Program-made: the position numbers and the translations under genes | Notes under the pieces: generated by a model | Told to the model about the DNA's origin: nothing | Database searches by the model: none | What the model saw: the letters and a program-made list of their open reading frames with translations, nothing else | Assembly: GCA_963840095.1 (NCBI GenBank) | Contig: CAWIXN010000014.1 | Location: forward strand, 1-64,000 | Length of the DNA stretch: 64,000 bases | Direction: 5' to 3' | Source: DATBGO01 sp963840095 | GTDB taxonomy: Bacteria; Actinomycetota; Actinomycetes; Streptosporangiales; Streptosporangiaceae | Part shown: positions 27,460 through 36,439 of the stretch, piece after piece | Position numbering within the stretch: position 1 is the first letter of the stretch | Layout: each line of letters begins with the position of its first letter

Positions 27460-27605
27460 CAGCGCGGCTCGCCGTCGAGTGGGGCCGGGCCGGAATACGA
27501 TCCCCGGATGCTCGTTCATGCGGAGGGGCCTCGTCCACGAGCCGGCTTGCCGCGGAGGACGGTGACGTGCCGGGGCTGGCCGTCACGATGGAAGCCACGG
27601 CATCG
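27460..27605 (-). pseudogene. Antitoxin remnant homologous to the one at 41130
   Basis: TASPGTSPSSAASRLVDEA matches TAANPGMSLSSAANRLVDEA-like text of the DUF5615-linked antitoxin at 41130-41576, and the DNA aligns over about 120 bp. Only the N-terminal RHH-like part remains. No toxin gene is beside it; the DUF4386 gene follows. Confidence 0.6.
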
Positions 27606-27672
27606 TCAGACGGCGCCGCGTCCGTGCCATCACCGGTGTGCTGCGGGTGATGGCGCGGATGCGGGCTTTGCT

Positions 27673-28416
27673 CTAGGCGGTCAGGGTGATCTTTCGTCCT
27701 TTCAGCAGCAGCCAGAGCATGAACAGGGCCTCGCCGATGAAGGTGAAGCTGGAGACGCTGGCCGTGTAGCTGGGGCTGAGCAGCCCGGCGGTGCTGTCGG
27801 TGAGGTAGCCGCCGCCGGCGATGACGAGCAGCACGCCGAGAAGCCGGGGAACGTAGCCGGACCGGCAGGCCAGGTAGCCGAGGAGAAGAAGGTACAGGCC
27901 GAACAGGATCAGGCTGACTTTCCAGATGTCCTGGAAATCGTGGATCTTCTGCAGTGCCTCGGCCTGCCGGTGGCTGATGCTGAGCGCCGTCCGGTGCCGG
28001 GTGTTGCTCAGCAGGGGGAGGACGCCCGTGAGCTGGCTGACGGCGACCGCGAAGATCACGGCGTAGCTGATTCTCAGCCAGGCCGCGAGGGTCGCCAGGC
28101 CCTTGCGGGCCGGCTCGAAGAACTTCAGCAGCGCCCAGGCCACGACGACGTCCAGGATCACCACCGCCGCGAGTGCGGCTATCGCGAGACGGAAGAGCCC
28201 GGCGGAGGCCAGGATGTGCCCGGCCGTCCGGGTCGCGTCGCCCGGGGTCACGAGGCGCTGGATAACGCCGAACCTGGCCGCCGGGGCCAGGACGGCCATG
28301 GCGGCAAGCCCGGAGCCCGCGACCAGCGCGGGGCGGCGCATCCGGCGCGCTGCCCCGGCGGGCGGATCGACCGCCGTGGTCCTGGTGCCAGAAGGAGCTG
28401 ACTGCGTAGTGGTCAT
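27673..28416 (-). CDS. DUF4386 membrane protein
   Basis: 247 residues with six hydrophobic segments. An N-terminal GAARRMRRPALVAG is followed by the membrane core with IHDFQDIWKVSLILFGLYLL and YVPRLLGVLLVIAGGGYLTD, the DUF4386 signature. Integral membrane protein of unknown function. It is divergent from a TetR-type regulator with three tandem palindromes between them, a standard layout for a regulator and its target. Confidence 0.85.
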   Translation of the reverse strand: MTTTQSAPSGTRTTAVDPPAGAARRMRRPALVAGSGLAAMAVLAPAARFGVIQRLVTPGDATRTAGHILASAGLFRLAIAALAAVVILDVVVAWALLKFFEPARKGLATLAAWLRISYAVIFAVAVSQLTGVLPLLSNTRHRTALSISHRQAEALQKIHDFQDIWKVSLILFGLYLLLLGYLACRSGYVPRLLGVLLVIAGGGYLTDSTAGLLSPSYTASVSSFTFIGEALFMLWLLLKGRKITLTA

Positions 28417-28488
28417 GGCCTGAGCCTCGTTCCGGTGCGACGGGCCCGCTGGCCCTGGCGGTCAGCGGTGCGCGCTCCCATCGGGTCA

Positions 28489-28539
28489 CCTTACGATGTA
28501 AGGTTACCTTACGGCATAAGGTAGCCTTATAGTGTAAGG
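28489..28539. promoter_or_regulatory. Three tandem 15-bp palindromes CCTTAnnnnnTAAGG
   Basis: CCTTACGATGTAAGG (28489-28503), CCTTACGGCATAAGG (28507-28521) and CCTTATAGTGTAAGG (28525-28539) are spaced exactly 18 bp start to start. They lie between the divergent DUF4386 (28416) and TetR-type (28585) genes. Very likely the operators of the TetR-type protein; the even phasing suggests cooperative binding on one DNA face pattern. Confidence 0.8.
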
Positions 28540-28584
28540 CTGTCAACAGGCAGCGGGGCAGACAGGCAGAGGAGGACGACGCCC

Positions 28585-29271
28585 GTGGCGTCAGGTACCG
28601 GTCTGAGCAGGCACCACCGCGCCCCGCTGAGCCGGGAGCGCGTGCTCGCCGAGGCGGTCGCCCTGGCCGACGAGGCCGGCCTGGGCTCGCTGACCATGCG
28701 CAGGCTCGCGGACCGGCTGCACGTCGAGCCGATGTCGCTGTACTACCACGTGGCCGGCAAGGACGAGATTTTCGACGGCATGGTCGATCTCGTCTTCGCC
28801 GAGGTCGAGCTGCCCCCGGCGGGCGCCGGGTGGAAGACGGCCATGCGCGACCGGGCCGCCTCCGCGCGCGCCGCGCTGCGGCGGCACCCCTGGGCCATCG
28901 GGCTGATGGACTCGCGGCTGAACGCCGGCCCGGCAACGCTGCGGCACCACGACGCGGTCATCGGCTGCCTGCGGGAGGCCGGCTTCTCCATCGAGCTGGC
29001 GGCCCATGCGATCTCGGCCATCGACAGCTACCTCTACGGCTTCGCGAGGCAGGAACTCAGCCTGCCCTTCAGCAGCCCCGAGGAAACCGCGGAGATGGCC
29101 GTGACCTTCCTCGAACAGTTCCCCGCCGAGGCTTTCCCCCACCTCGCCGAGCTGACCACCCAGCACGTCCTGCAGCCAGGCTATGACTACGGCGACGAGT
29201 TCGAATTCGGGCTGGACCTGATCCTCGACGGCCTCGAGCAGGCCCGCGCGCGACAGCGGAAGACCCGCTGA
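28585..29271 (+). CDS. TetR/AcrR-family regulator (TetR_C type)
   Basis: 228 residues with a GTG start. The N-terminal HTH is LSRERVLAEAVALADEAGLG, SLTMRRLADRLHVEPMSLYY and HVAGKDEIFDGM; the C-terminal ligand-binding domain ends GYDYGDEFEFGLDLILDGLE, typical of TetR_C_1 proteins. It probably represses itself and the divergent DUF4386 gene through the three palindromes upstream. Intact. Confidence 0.9.
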   Translation: MASGTGLSRHHRAPLSRERVLAEAVALADEAGLGSLTMRRLADRLHVEPMSLYYHVAGKDEIFDGMVDLVFAEVELPPAGAGWKTAMRDRAASARAALRRHPWAIGLMDSRLNAGPATLRHHDAVIGCLREAGFSIELAAHAISAIDSYLYGFARQELSLPFSSPEETAEMAVTFLEQFPAEAFPHLAELTTQHVLQPGYDYGDEFEFGLDLILDGLEQARARQRKTR

Positions 29272-29698
29272 AGCCAGCCGGCCCCGCACGGCGATCCCAT
29301 CCCGGAGCGATTCTCGCCGAGCCGCTCGTCGCGAGCATCAGGAAGGCGTTATGCGGCATTTATCCAGTGCGGCGACCGCGAACGGCAGCCAGTCCGGAAG
29401 CTGCCCTTCGGATCGGAGTGAGCTTGATGGCATGGTTCGCCATGGCCTCGCTCATCGAACAATGCACCTTAACGACCTCGGATATACGGGCCCCGCGCAG
29501 ATCAGCCAGATCTGGATCAGCGGCTGCCCGGCCGGCAGCGAGCTGGCGTCCGCGCCGACCGTGCGGCCGCGTGGCGAACACCGGGGAGCCTGGCGACGGC
29601 AAGACCATGCTTGCGCCTGTGCCAGTGCTGAACCCGACGCTCCGCGCGTCAGCCGCCGCCGGCGTGCCCAGGTGAGTTTGTCGGCCGAAACCGCACAG
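29272..29698. other. No gene recognised
   Basis: The stretch between the TetR-type gene and the HepT toxin has no frame with family resemblance. Confidence 0.35.
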
Positions 29699-30073
29699 TT
29701 AGGCGGGGGCTCCCGGCGGGCCCTGATCAGGCATCCAGATCGAGGTTGGCGAGAACGCGCCGCAGGTCGGCTGCAAATGTGGCAAGTCCTCTCTGGCGGC
29801 AGTGTGCAGGATTTCCATGTCAACCGACCAGTAACCATGGACGATCCGGTTCCGCAATCGCACCGGCTGCTGCCAGGTGACCTCAGAGAATCGAGTCTTG
29901 ACGTCCTCAGAGAGCTGGCCGGCGGCCTCGCCGAGCACGGTGAAGTTCCAGAGCAAGGCATCACGGCGCAGGCGGTCCGATTCCAGATCACTCGCAGTGA
30001 TACCGTCCGTGAGTTCTTGTGCCTGCTCGGCCGCTTCGATCATCTCGGTGAGCAGCAGAATGTCACGCTGCAT
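29699..30073 (-). CDS. hepT: HepT-like HEPN toxin (DUF86), altered C-terminus
   Basis: 124 residues: MQRDILLLTEMIEAAEQAQE, LLWNFTVLGEAAGQLS and the HEPN RNase motif RLRNRIVHGYW (Rx4-6H with a following Tyr). After EDLPHL the frame departs from the family; one base more would give FAADLRRVLANLDL and a stop near 29740, so the last 25 residues are probably frameshifted. The active site is upstream and intact. HepT cleaves RNA and is silenced by AMPylation of the conserved Tyr by MntA. It overlaps mntA by 11 bp. Confidence 0.85.
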   Translation of the reverse strand: MQRDILLLTEMIEAAEQAQELTDGITASDLESDRLRRDALLWNFTVLGEAAGQLSEDVKTRFSEVTWQQPVRLRNRIVHGYWSVDMEILHTAAREDLPHLQPTCGAFSPTSIWMPDQGPPGAPA

Positions 30074-30365
30074 AGACAGGCCGTGCCTCAGCCAGGACCG
30101 ATGGCCGAAGCAGGGGGTGCAGGGCCCGCAACGACACCAGGTCGACCGGGCGGCCGAAGAGTTCTGCGAGCTCGTCGGTTAGCTGTTCGATCTCCCAGCC
30201 CAGTCGGCGTCCGGGCCGGAGGGCATAAAGTACGTCGATGTCGCTGTCAGGCCGTGCGCTATCGCGGGCCCGTGAGCCGAAGACCATGAGTTCGGCGATC
30301 CCGTACTCGTTGCAGATAGTAGCCAGGCGCGTCCCATCGACCTCCACACCCGGAATGATCTGCAC
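30063..30365 (-). CDS. mntA: MntA-like nucleotidyltransferase antitoxin
   Basis: 100 residues, minimal nucleotidyltransferase: the active-site GSRARDSARPDSDIDVLY (GSx10DxD) is complete and FGRPVDLVSLRAL supplies the third strand. It pairs with the overlapping HEPN toxin gene; MntA antitoxins transfer AMP to HepT. The module lies 176 bp left of tRNA-fMet repeat B and is transcribed away from it. Confidence 0.9.
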   Translation of the reverse strand: MQIIPGVEVDGTRLATICNEYGIAELMVFGSRARDSARPDSDIDVLYALRPGRRLGWEIEQLTDELAELFGRPVDLVSLRALHPLLRPSVLAEARPVYAA

Positions 30366-30511
30366 TATCCAAGGCTATCCCGAGACCTTCGCCCTGCGCT
30401 CGCGCGACAGGCGACATGCAGGAGCGGGCTGATCGTGGCGGCAATATCGGCATCGCGGGTCGGCCTTGTGTCGGGTGCGGGCAGCCCGGTGCTGACGGCG
30501 AGGGCCGCACT

Positions 30512-30690
30512 GTGCCGAAGTGTGTTGAACAGTGTCGCTTGGCTCATAACCCAGAGGTCGCAGGTCCAAATCCTGCCCCCGCTACCAGGAAGTTGCAGGT
30601 GAGAGGCCTGGTCGCCGGACACGGCGGTCGGGCCTTGATCTTTGTGGCAGCGCGAAGGCAGCAGGATCTGACCTCACCAGCCGGGCAGGA
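30512..30690 (+). repeat. Repeat B: tRNA-fMet 3' end with upstream arm and flank
   Basis: An upstream arm GTGCCGAAGTGTGTTGAAC leads into the 47-bp tRNA part (30541-30587), with the CAT anticodon loop (GGCTCATAACCC), the T arm and the acceptor ending GCTACCA. The flank AGGAAGTTGCAGGTGAGAG follows, with a hairpin at about 30606-30634. The arm, tRNA part and early flank match repeat C; the later flank (to about 30690) matches repeat E. The 5' half of the tRNA is absent. Confidence 0.85.
30606..30634 (+). terminator. Hairpin of repeat B
   Basis: GGCCTGGTCGCC pairs with GGCGGTCGGGCC (with G-U pairs) across a six-base loop, followed by TTGATCTTTG. Equivalent in position to the hairpins of repeats A, C and E. 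Confidence 0.5.
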
Positions 30691-31266
30691 ACAGGTAAAG
30701 CTGGCAGGAAATGACAGCTGAGACAGCGCAGATCTCCGTGCGCCTCGGGTGTGGGCGGGGCGGACGGCACGGGGCGGCAGCGGTGCCGCGGCCTGTCTGC
30801 GGCGACCGGGCACGTCGGTGACTACCGGGGTTATCGCGATCGGATGGACGGCGGCCTCGGGCTCATGGCCGCCGCATTGCGTAGGCACTCGAGCAGGGCG
30901 CTAAAGGGCGCGCACGGGACATAACCCGATTATTTGCCGAATTTGTCCCGGACTGGCATGCGCGGCTTGCCGGCTCATATGCACCTATTCGGCGCGGCCG
31001 GGCGCCAGGTGAACCAGGCGTTTGCTGTCGGCGAGTGAATGGGGCTGGTGATGCGTGTCCTTTGCGCTTCGGAGGTCCTCAGCTCGCCACAGTTTCAGGT
31101 GCTGCCGGGGAGCAGCTGCGGCAGCGATGCCTTCCTCCGGGGGGATCTGGTGGCTTGCGCGGCTGCGGCGGGTGACCCGCGGCGGCGTAGGCTCGTGGCG
31201 CGATGTGGTCAATGGCGGGGGTCGCCCTGCGCATCGCCTTGCCGGTGATCCGCGAGAAAGGCGCAC
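30691..31266. other. No gene recognised
   Basis: The stretch between repeat B and the methyltransferase has only short frames without family resemblance. Confidence 0.35.
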
Positions 31267-32118
31267 GTGTTGGACAGCGAAGGCAGGCAAGGAACCGGCG
31301 GATGGCCGGATGACGTCGCCGTCAGCGGCGCGGAGCGCGCGTCCTTTGACACTAGCGTGGCGCATATCGCGCGGGTGTATGACTACTGGCTGGGCGGTAA
31401 GGACAACTTTGCCGCCGACCGGGCGGCCGCCGAGGCGGCGATCGCCGCCTACCCGGACATCGTCTTCTCGGTTCGAGCCAACCGGGCCTTCCTCGGCCGC
31501 GTGGTGCGCTACCTGGCCGGCGAGGCGGGCATCAGGCAGTTCTTGGACATCGGCACGGGCATCCCGGCCGCGAACAACACCCACGAGGTCGCCCAGTCCG
31601 TGGCACCAGAAAGCCGGGTGGTGTACGTGGACAACGACCCGGTCGTGCTCACCCACGCCCGCGCGCTGCTGACCAGCGGCCCGCACGGGGTCACCGGCTA
31701 CCTGCACGCCGACCTCCGCGACACCGGGCGGGTGCTGACTGCAGCGGCCCGGACGCTGGACTTCTCCCGCCCGGTGGCCGTCATGCTCATGGCGATCCTG
31801 CAGCATGTGGACAATGCCGAGAACCCCTACGCCATCGTGGCGACGCTGCTCGACGCCCTGCCTCCGGGCAGCCACCTGGCACTGTCCCACCCGGCTTCGG
31901 ACATCGAGGCCGAGGCGCAGGGCAAGCTGGCCGAGCGGCTGAACCAGACGATGGCGGAAAAGGTGACCATGCGCGACCGGGCTCAGGTCACGCGTTTCTT
32001 CGACGGCCTGGAACTGGTCGAGCCAGGGCTGGTGCGAGTTCAGCAATGGCGGCCCGCGTCAGAGCACGAGGCCAACAGCCCGGCCGGACTGTGGGGCGGC
32101 GTAGGCCGCAAGAACTGA
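31267..32118 (+). CDS. SAM-dependent methyltransferase, DUF574/PF04672 family
   Basis: 283 residues with a GTG start. It carries the hallmark text of the actinomycete family: ARVYDYWLGGKDNFAADR near the N-terminus, then RANRAFLGRVVRYLAGEAGI, the SAM loop QFLDIGTGIPAANNTHE, and VVYVDNDPVVLTHARALL. The C-terminus (GLELVEPGLVRVQQWRP) is complete. The family is abundant in actinomycetes but its substrates are unknown. Single gene with no obvious operon partner. Confidence 0.92.
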   Translation: MLDSEGRQGTGGWPDDVAVSGAERASFDTSVAHIARVYDYWLGGKDNFAADRAAAEAAIAAYPDIVFSVRANRAFLGRVVRYLAGEAGIRQFLDIGTGIPAANNTHEVAQSVAPESRVVYVDNDPVVLTHARALLTSGPHGVTGYLHADLRDTGRVLTAAARTLDFSRPVAVMLMAILQHVDNAENPYAIVATLLDALPPGSHLALSHPASDIEAEAQGKLAERLNQTMAEKVTMRDRAQVTRFFDGLELVEPGLVRVQQWRPASEHEANSPAGLWGGVGRKN

Positions 32119-32645
32119 TGCGCCACCAGGCACATCGCCATATCCAGGCATATCCCGGTAACGGGAGCGCTCTCCAGAGCGACCGATTGCCAACTATGAG
32201 GCTGATATTGCGAAAATCCAAGTTCAAGGCCGACCATAACGGCGGCTCGCCGCGGCCTGAAGCTGGCGGGCCGGAGCACCCCACCCAGACTGTAGATGAT
32301 CACCTGTCATGGCTGACGAACCGCGGCCGATGTCCAGACCGCGATGCACGTGCTTGCCCGGCGCCCAGGCCACGCCAACGAACCGAAGCTCTTCCTGTCG
32401 CGCGTAGACCTCCGCAAGATGGAGCTATCTGACGCCGGTCTCAGCGATACGCCCGGCCGGCAGGACCACTCGGTGGGGCTGATCCGGGCGGTGCGTCACG
32501 AGGCGCGCGGAAACGCTTTCGCCAGCGTACCCGCTGGCGCGAAGCTCGCAGGTGCCTGAATGGCGCCGCGACCACGGGGTGAATAGCGCGATCATCCGTA
32601 ACTGCCGTCGCAGGCAGAGGATCGGCTCGTGCTGAATTCTCGTGA
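32119..32645. other. No gene recognised
   Basis: Intergenic DNA between the methyltransferase stop and the 3' end of the next minus-strand gene. No motif or family resemblance. Confidence 0.35.
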
Positions 32646-33251
32646 TCACGTAGAGTTCTTCCAGACCGTGATCGTTAGGTTGACATTATTGACAGACGCG
32701 CTCACAGCCGTGACTATGGCGCCGACGATATAGCCCGTCGTCTCGATAATGCAGAAGGCGCTTCCCGTTGTCGGGACAATCTGACCACTGAAGTTCGTGG
32801 TGCTCTTGCATTGCCGGTAGGTCGGGGTGGTGCCGTCCGGGAGCAGGACCATCTGGTCGTTTCCGCCCGCGCCTATGCGGGAGTAGGTCTTGACGAGGTC
32901 GCCGGTGCCGTCCGCGGAGTACTGCGATTGGGTGGGCTTGGCCGGGCCCAGCGGGACTCCGTAGTTTCCGGCGAGGTCAACGGTGTAAGAGTCGAGATCC
33001 TTGCCGACGGCAGATGCTGGCGGAGAAGAAGATCCCGTGCTCGTCGTGGGGCTGGCCGGAACAGTGACGGTCACGGTTGGGCTGGGCCGTGGCTGGCCAG
33101 TTGCCCGTCCGGCGAAGAAACCAGCCCCCGTAAGCGCGACGATCAGCGCTGCTAACGCACTGATCCAGGCCGGCCCGAGCTCGCCGAGCCGCGCGAAGAA
33201 ACCACGCGGAGTGCCCTGTCTGCTATCGCTCACGTCGACTTTCAACTCCAT
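32646..33251 (-). CDS. Membrane-anchored hypothetical protein
   Basis: 201 residues from the ATG at 33251 (MELKVDVSDSRQ). One TM segment (WISALAALIVALTGAGFFAG, residues about 28-47) is followed by a Thr/Ser/Pro-rich linker (TVTVTVPASPTTSTGSSSPP) and an extracellular beta-rich domain with a CKSTTNFSG...AFCIIETTG cysteine pair. No family is recognised. The layout suggests a surface-exposed sensor or binding protein. The next minus-strand gene upstream encodes a lipoprotein; the two may be functionally linked. Confidence 0.65.
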   Translation of the reverse strand: MELKVDVSDSRQGTPRGFFARLGELGPAWISALAALIVALTGAGFFAGRATGQPRPSPTVTVTVPASPTTSTGSSSPPASAVGKDLDSYTVDLAGNYGVPLGPAKPTQSQYSADGTGDLVKTYSRIGAGGNDQMVLLPDGTTPTYRQCKSTTNFSGQIVPTTGSAFCIIETTGYIVGAIVTAVSASVNNVNLTITVWKNST

Positions 33252-33387
33252 CCCAGATATCACGTGCCGCGCTATGTTCTGCGCCGCCCGAGGCGAGCGG
33301 CGGCACCACATGGACCGACCGAGGTCTTCGAGCATCGCGGGTTACCAAGGACAGAACGCCGCAATGTGGGTTCGGGGTACGCCTGCT

Positions 33388-33891
33388 TCAGCCCTCACGA
33401 ACGAGGGAGGCCGGTGCCTGGATGAACGTGGTGCCGCAGTCCTTCCCGACTGCTTGAAGGTCGGAGTGGAACGCCGAGGGGGGCGTGGTCTGTCCCCCCT
33501 CGGTCTCGCCCGTTGCGATGAGGCCTGCGTCAATCCCCAAGTCGGCGAGATCATTTTCCAGCTGGCCCGAGGTAGTGATCTTGGCAACCGCGTCCGACAG
33601 AGCATGTAGCGGGGTTTCATCGGTCCCCGTCTCGCTCTCCGGAGGAGCGTATCCGGCCAGGAATTTCTTGTATGCCGCCGCGAAGGCGGCGCAGGCGGCG
33701 CTGCTGCTTCCGCCTGAGGCGCTCGCGCCTGAGACTGCGGCAGAGTTACCGCTCCCGCCGGAGGCACTCCCGCCCGAAGCTGCGGCGGACGATGAACCGC
33801 CTCCCCCGCACCCGGCTAGCGCCAGGCATGCACCGACGGCCAGCACGAGCACTGGCGTGCTCAGCCGTATGACATGACCCTTTCGTAGCAT
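33388..33891 (-). CDS. Putative lipoprotein
   Basis: 167 residues. A lipoprotein signal peptide, RLSTPVLVLAVGACLALAGC, with lipobox LALAGC, is followed by a low-complexity Gly/Ser/Ala spacer (GGGGSSSAAASGGSASGG) and a small soluble domain with two further cysteines (SSSAACAAF and GKDCGTTF). It would be lipid-anchored on the outer face of the membrane. Function unknown. Confidence 0.75.
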   Translation of the reverse strand: MLRKGHVIRLSTPVLVLAVGACLALAGCGGGGSSSAAASGGSASGGSGNSAAVSGASASGGSSSAACAAFAAAYKKFLAGYAPPESETGTDETPLHALSDAVAKITTSGQLENDLADLGIDAGLIATGETEGGQTTPPSAFHSDLQAVGKDCGTTFIQAPASLVREG

Positions 33892-34161
33892 TCCCGCCCC
33901 TTATCGATGTTTGATCACTTAGCATCAGATTTGCTAGACCCCCACAGAAAGACTATATCGGGCAGTGCGAGAGCAGGACCTTGTTGTGATAAGTTGCCAA
34001 TAATGGCCGTTGGCGCCTCAGCGCCACGTGTCAGCGCTGCGCTGCGGGCTTGGTAGCCAACCTCTCGGCCTACCGAGGCCGAATGAGACTGAAAATGACA
34101 GTGGGCAGGACGACAGCCTCACATACGACTTTCCGCGGTCCAGCATCGTGCCTGGTCAAAG
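33892..34161. other. Intergenic, AT-richer promoter-like part near 33900-33970
   Basis: The stretch upstream of the lipoprotein gene is AT-richer and probably holds its promoter. No gene is seen. Confidence 0.35.
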
Positions 34162-34216
34162 TGGCTGAGGATAGGAGATCGAACTCCTGAGGGCTGCCCC
34201 CAACGCTCTTTCCAAG
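34162..34216 (-). pseudogene. tRNA-Ser(GGA) 3'-half fragment, attachment-site candidate
   Basis: Read on the minus strand: CTTGGAAAGAGCG (anticodon loop with GGA), GGGGGCAGCCC (variable arm), AGGAGTTCGATCTCCT (T arm) and ATCCTCAGCCA (acceptor end with CCA). This matches the 3' half of actinobacterial tRNA-Ser(GGA) closely. Upstream on that strand the 5' acceptor and D arms are not present. A relaxase relic begins about 300 bp away. Confidence 0.65.
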
Positions 34217-34233
34217 TCTCCGCGTCCGGTCCG

Positions 34234-34510
34234 CTATAGGTCAGGGACGTTTATGACTTGGGCAATGGTGCAGACTACGGTCGCGTCATCCCGGCGCGCT
34301 ACCTTGGCACCCAGTACATGGGCGATGGCACCCCTTGGATGTCCGGGGTGGGCGAAGCCACGTAGGGCGGCGATCTCGAGCCAAGACTCGAACTCTTCCT
34401 CGCCACTCGGCCGGACCTCGACCCCCCAGTGGCGTGACCCGCTCTGGCTCGTCCAGCAGGACCAGGCCGAGCACGTTATCAAATAAGGTCGCCAGGGCGG
34501 CGGAGCGGTC
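34234..34510 (-). pseudogene. Small hypothetical protein fragment
   Basis: Two frames join as ATLFDNVLGLVLLDEPERV and GVEVRPSGEEEFESWLEIAA, RGFAHPGHPRGAIAHVL, ending VINVPDL. The composition is protein-like but no family is recognised; it is cut at the relaxase relic. Confidence 0.35.
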
Positions 34511-34514
34511 GCCG

Positions 34515-35392
34515 GATGAGGCCGGGTTCTTCACCCGGTTGCGGTATGCCGGGGTGCTGGTGCGGCTTCGGTTCAGCGAGATCTATCCGGGCCAGGTCAC
34601 CGGGTATTCCGTCGCCCTGCGCGGACAGGACGGCAGTGACGGCGCGCCGGTCTGGTACGGGGGCGGGCGGCCGGCGGCCGGGCTCACCCTGCCCCGGCTG
34701 CGATCGGGCTGGGACCGGTCGGGGAACGCCCGGCCGATCGGCCCGGGGTGTCCGGGTTCACGGATCCGGAGCGGGACGCGATCTTCGGGCATGCGGCCCG
34801 CCAGGCGGCCGCGGCGGCGGAGCACATCCGGTGCTCGGCCCGGAACGGTCCGGCCGGGGCGGGCAATGCGGCGTGGGCGGCGGCTGACACGCTGCACGTC
34901 GCGGCGCGGGCGCTGCACAGCCCGCAGCTTCGCCGCGCGGCGGACGCCTACGACCGCGCCGCCCGCGCACAGCACGGCCGGATCCCCCGCGCCACTCCCC
35001 AGGGCAGCCAGCTGCGTGCCGCGGCGCGGCTGATGGCGCTGGCCGGCCCGGCGAGCGGCGATGCCACTCTGGCCACCATCGCGCTCATCGCGAACCTGAT
35101 GGCGCTGGCGATAGCCGTGGCCGAGCTACGCCAGGCCCAGCAGCTCACCGCGCAAGCGGCAGCGGCCCGCACCGCGGCCACGCAGCTGCAGGCCGCCCGC
35201 GTTCAGGCCCGCTCACCTGTGCCGCACGGAGATGCGCCCCGGCCCGGCCAGCGGGTGACCGCGGCCGGGCTGGCCCGCACGGACGTCGCGATGCTCGCGC
35301 GGCCCTGGTCATCCCCGCCTGTCGGCCCGGGGCTGCCCGGGGGCTGGCGCCGGCGGCCGCTACCGCCTCAGCGAGCCGGGCCGGGTCGCTGA
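34515..35392 (+). pseudogene. Mobilisation relaxase, C-terminal remnant
   Basis: The first frame, DEAGFFTRLRYAGVLVRLRF then YPGQVTGYSVALRGQDG and WYGGGRPAAGLTLPRLR, is typical of the central part of actinobacterial relaxase/mobilisation nucleases. A frameshift near 34755 leads to GFTDPERDAIFGHAARQAAA, AAWAAADTLHVAARALHSP and the helical C-terminal tail (LIANLMALAIAVAELRQAQQ). The N-terminal catalytic Tyr/HUH domain is gone. Evidence that a conjugative or mobilisable element once lay here, next to the tRNA-Ser fragment. Confidence 0.7.
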
Positions 35393-35464
35393 GCCCTGTT
35401 AGCAAACGGGCGGGGGTGCCGCGGCGCCGCTCGCCGGAGGTCGGCTCAGGCCGCCGAAACCGGC

Positions 35465-36439
35465 TCAGGTGCCAGGCACAGGACGTGCCATGGAAGCCAG
35501 CAGGTCACCTTCGGCCGCGGCCAGGCTGCTCAGTCCGTAGGACAGGACTCCCGTTGCGGGTGCCAGGATCTCCTGGACTGCATCCCCGAAGGCGTCCTCG
35601 AGACGACCCAGGCGTGTTCCCCTGGTCACGAACGTTCCGACAGCGACCTCGGGGAACCAGAGGCCGGGACGGTCGCTGAGCACATCGGCCGCGTCCTCGA
35701 AGATGGGCAGGTGCGGCCGGGGGCCTGGTTCGGCCGGCAGTATGCCGGCCATGGCCGCGACCCGGCGCAAGCCGCGGCGCTGGATATCTGCCTCCTCCTG
35801 CGACCAGCGCCCTTCGCCGCCGACCTCGACCAGGGTGGCGGGGATCCCGGCGAGAGCGGCCTCACCGATGGTGGATCCCGCCGTGCGGTTCACGATGAGC
35901 CGGGCGACGTCGAAGCAGTCCGCCAGGGCACGGGAACGCTCACTGACCACGCCGTCCGGTCCGGGACTGACACTGGTGAACGGGTCAAGCCTCTCGGGAA
36001 GGTCGCCGCAATGACAATCGACGTAATAGTCGGCGCGGGCTAGCAGGTTCTCCCACAACCAGGCGGCCAGCCGCGCTGTCGGGCCGCCTGCGGGGTGTCC
36101 CGGGAAGGACCGGTTGAGGTTCTGCCCGTCGAGGGGGTTGACGAAGGCCGACCTTTCCTGAAAGGCAGCCGGGCTGGACTGCAGGCACGCGACAATCGTT
36201 CCCCGCATCCGGGCGGGGTCGAGATCGCGGATGAACTGCCGGACCGCCACGATGGGGACGTATTCCGCGCCATGGATTCCGGCCGTGACGGCAAGTACCG
36301 GGCCCGGGGCGCTTCCGTGCGTGATAGCGACCGGCAGGCAGACGGTGCTCGTCCCCAGGCTGACCAGGCAGTCACCGCGGACCTGCGATCCCGGCCGGAC
36401 CAGCAGATCGTCGAGTGCATAGGGAACGGCGCTGGTCAC
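35465..36439 (-). CDS. Succinylglutamate desuccinylase/aspartoacylase-type zinc deacylase
   Basis: 324 residues, M14-like zinc hydrolase. Ligands: His and Glu in TAGIHGAEYVPIV and His in YYVDCHCGDLPER; the substrate arginine/asparagine region is NPLDGQNLNRSFPG. The C-terminal beta-domain (LAPATGVLSYGLSSLAAAEG) is lipoyl-like, as in other family members. Such enzymes remove an acyl group from N-acyl amino acids. It overlaps the upstream oxidase stop by ATGA, so the two proteins are made together and probably act in sequence on an N-substituted amino acid. Confidence 0.85.
   Translation of the reverse strand: MTSAVPYALDDLLVRPGSQVRGDCLVSLGTSTVCLPVAITHGSAPGPVLAVTAGIHGAEYVPIVAVRQFIRDLDPARMRGTIVACLQSSPAAFQERSAFVNPLDGQNLNRSFPGHPAGGPTARLAAWLWENLLARADYYVDCHCGDLPERLDPFTSVSPGPDGVVSERSRALADCFDVARLIVNRTAGSTIGEAALAGIPATLVEVGGEGRWSQEEADIQRRGLRRVAAMAGILPAEPGPRPHLPIFEDAADVLSDRPGLWFPEVAVGTFVTRGTRLGRLEDAFGDAVQEILAPATGVLSYGLSSLAAAEGDLLASMARPVPGT

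Noticed and set aside
26381..28936. Very long minus-strand open frame of 851 codons
   Set aside because: It runs through the IS110 relic, the antitoxin stub and antisense of the DUF4386 and TetR-type region; only the IS110 part looks like a protein. High GC keeps such frames open by chance.
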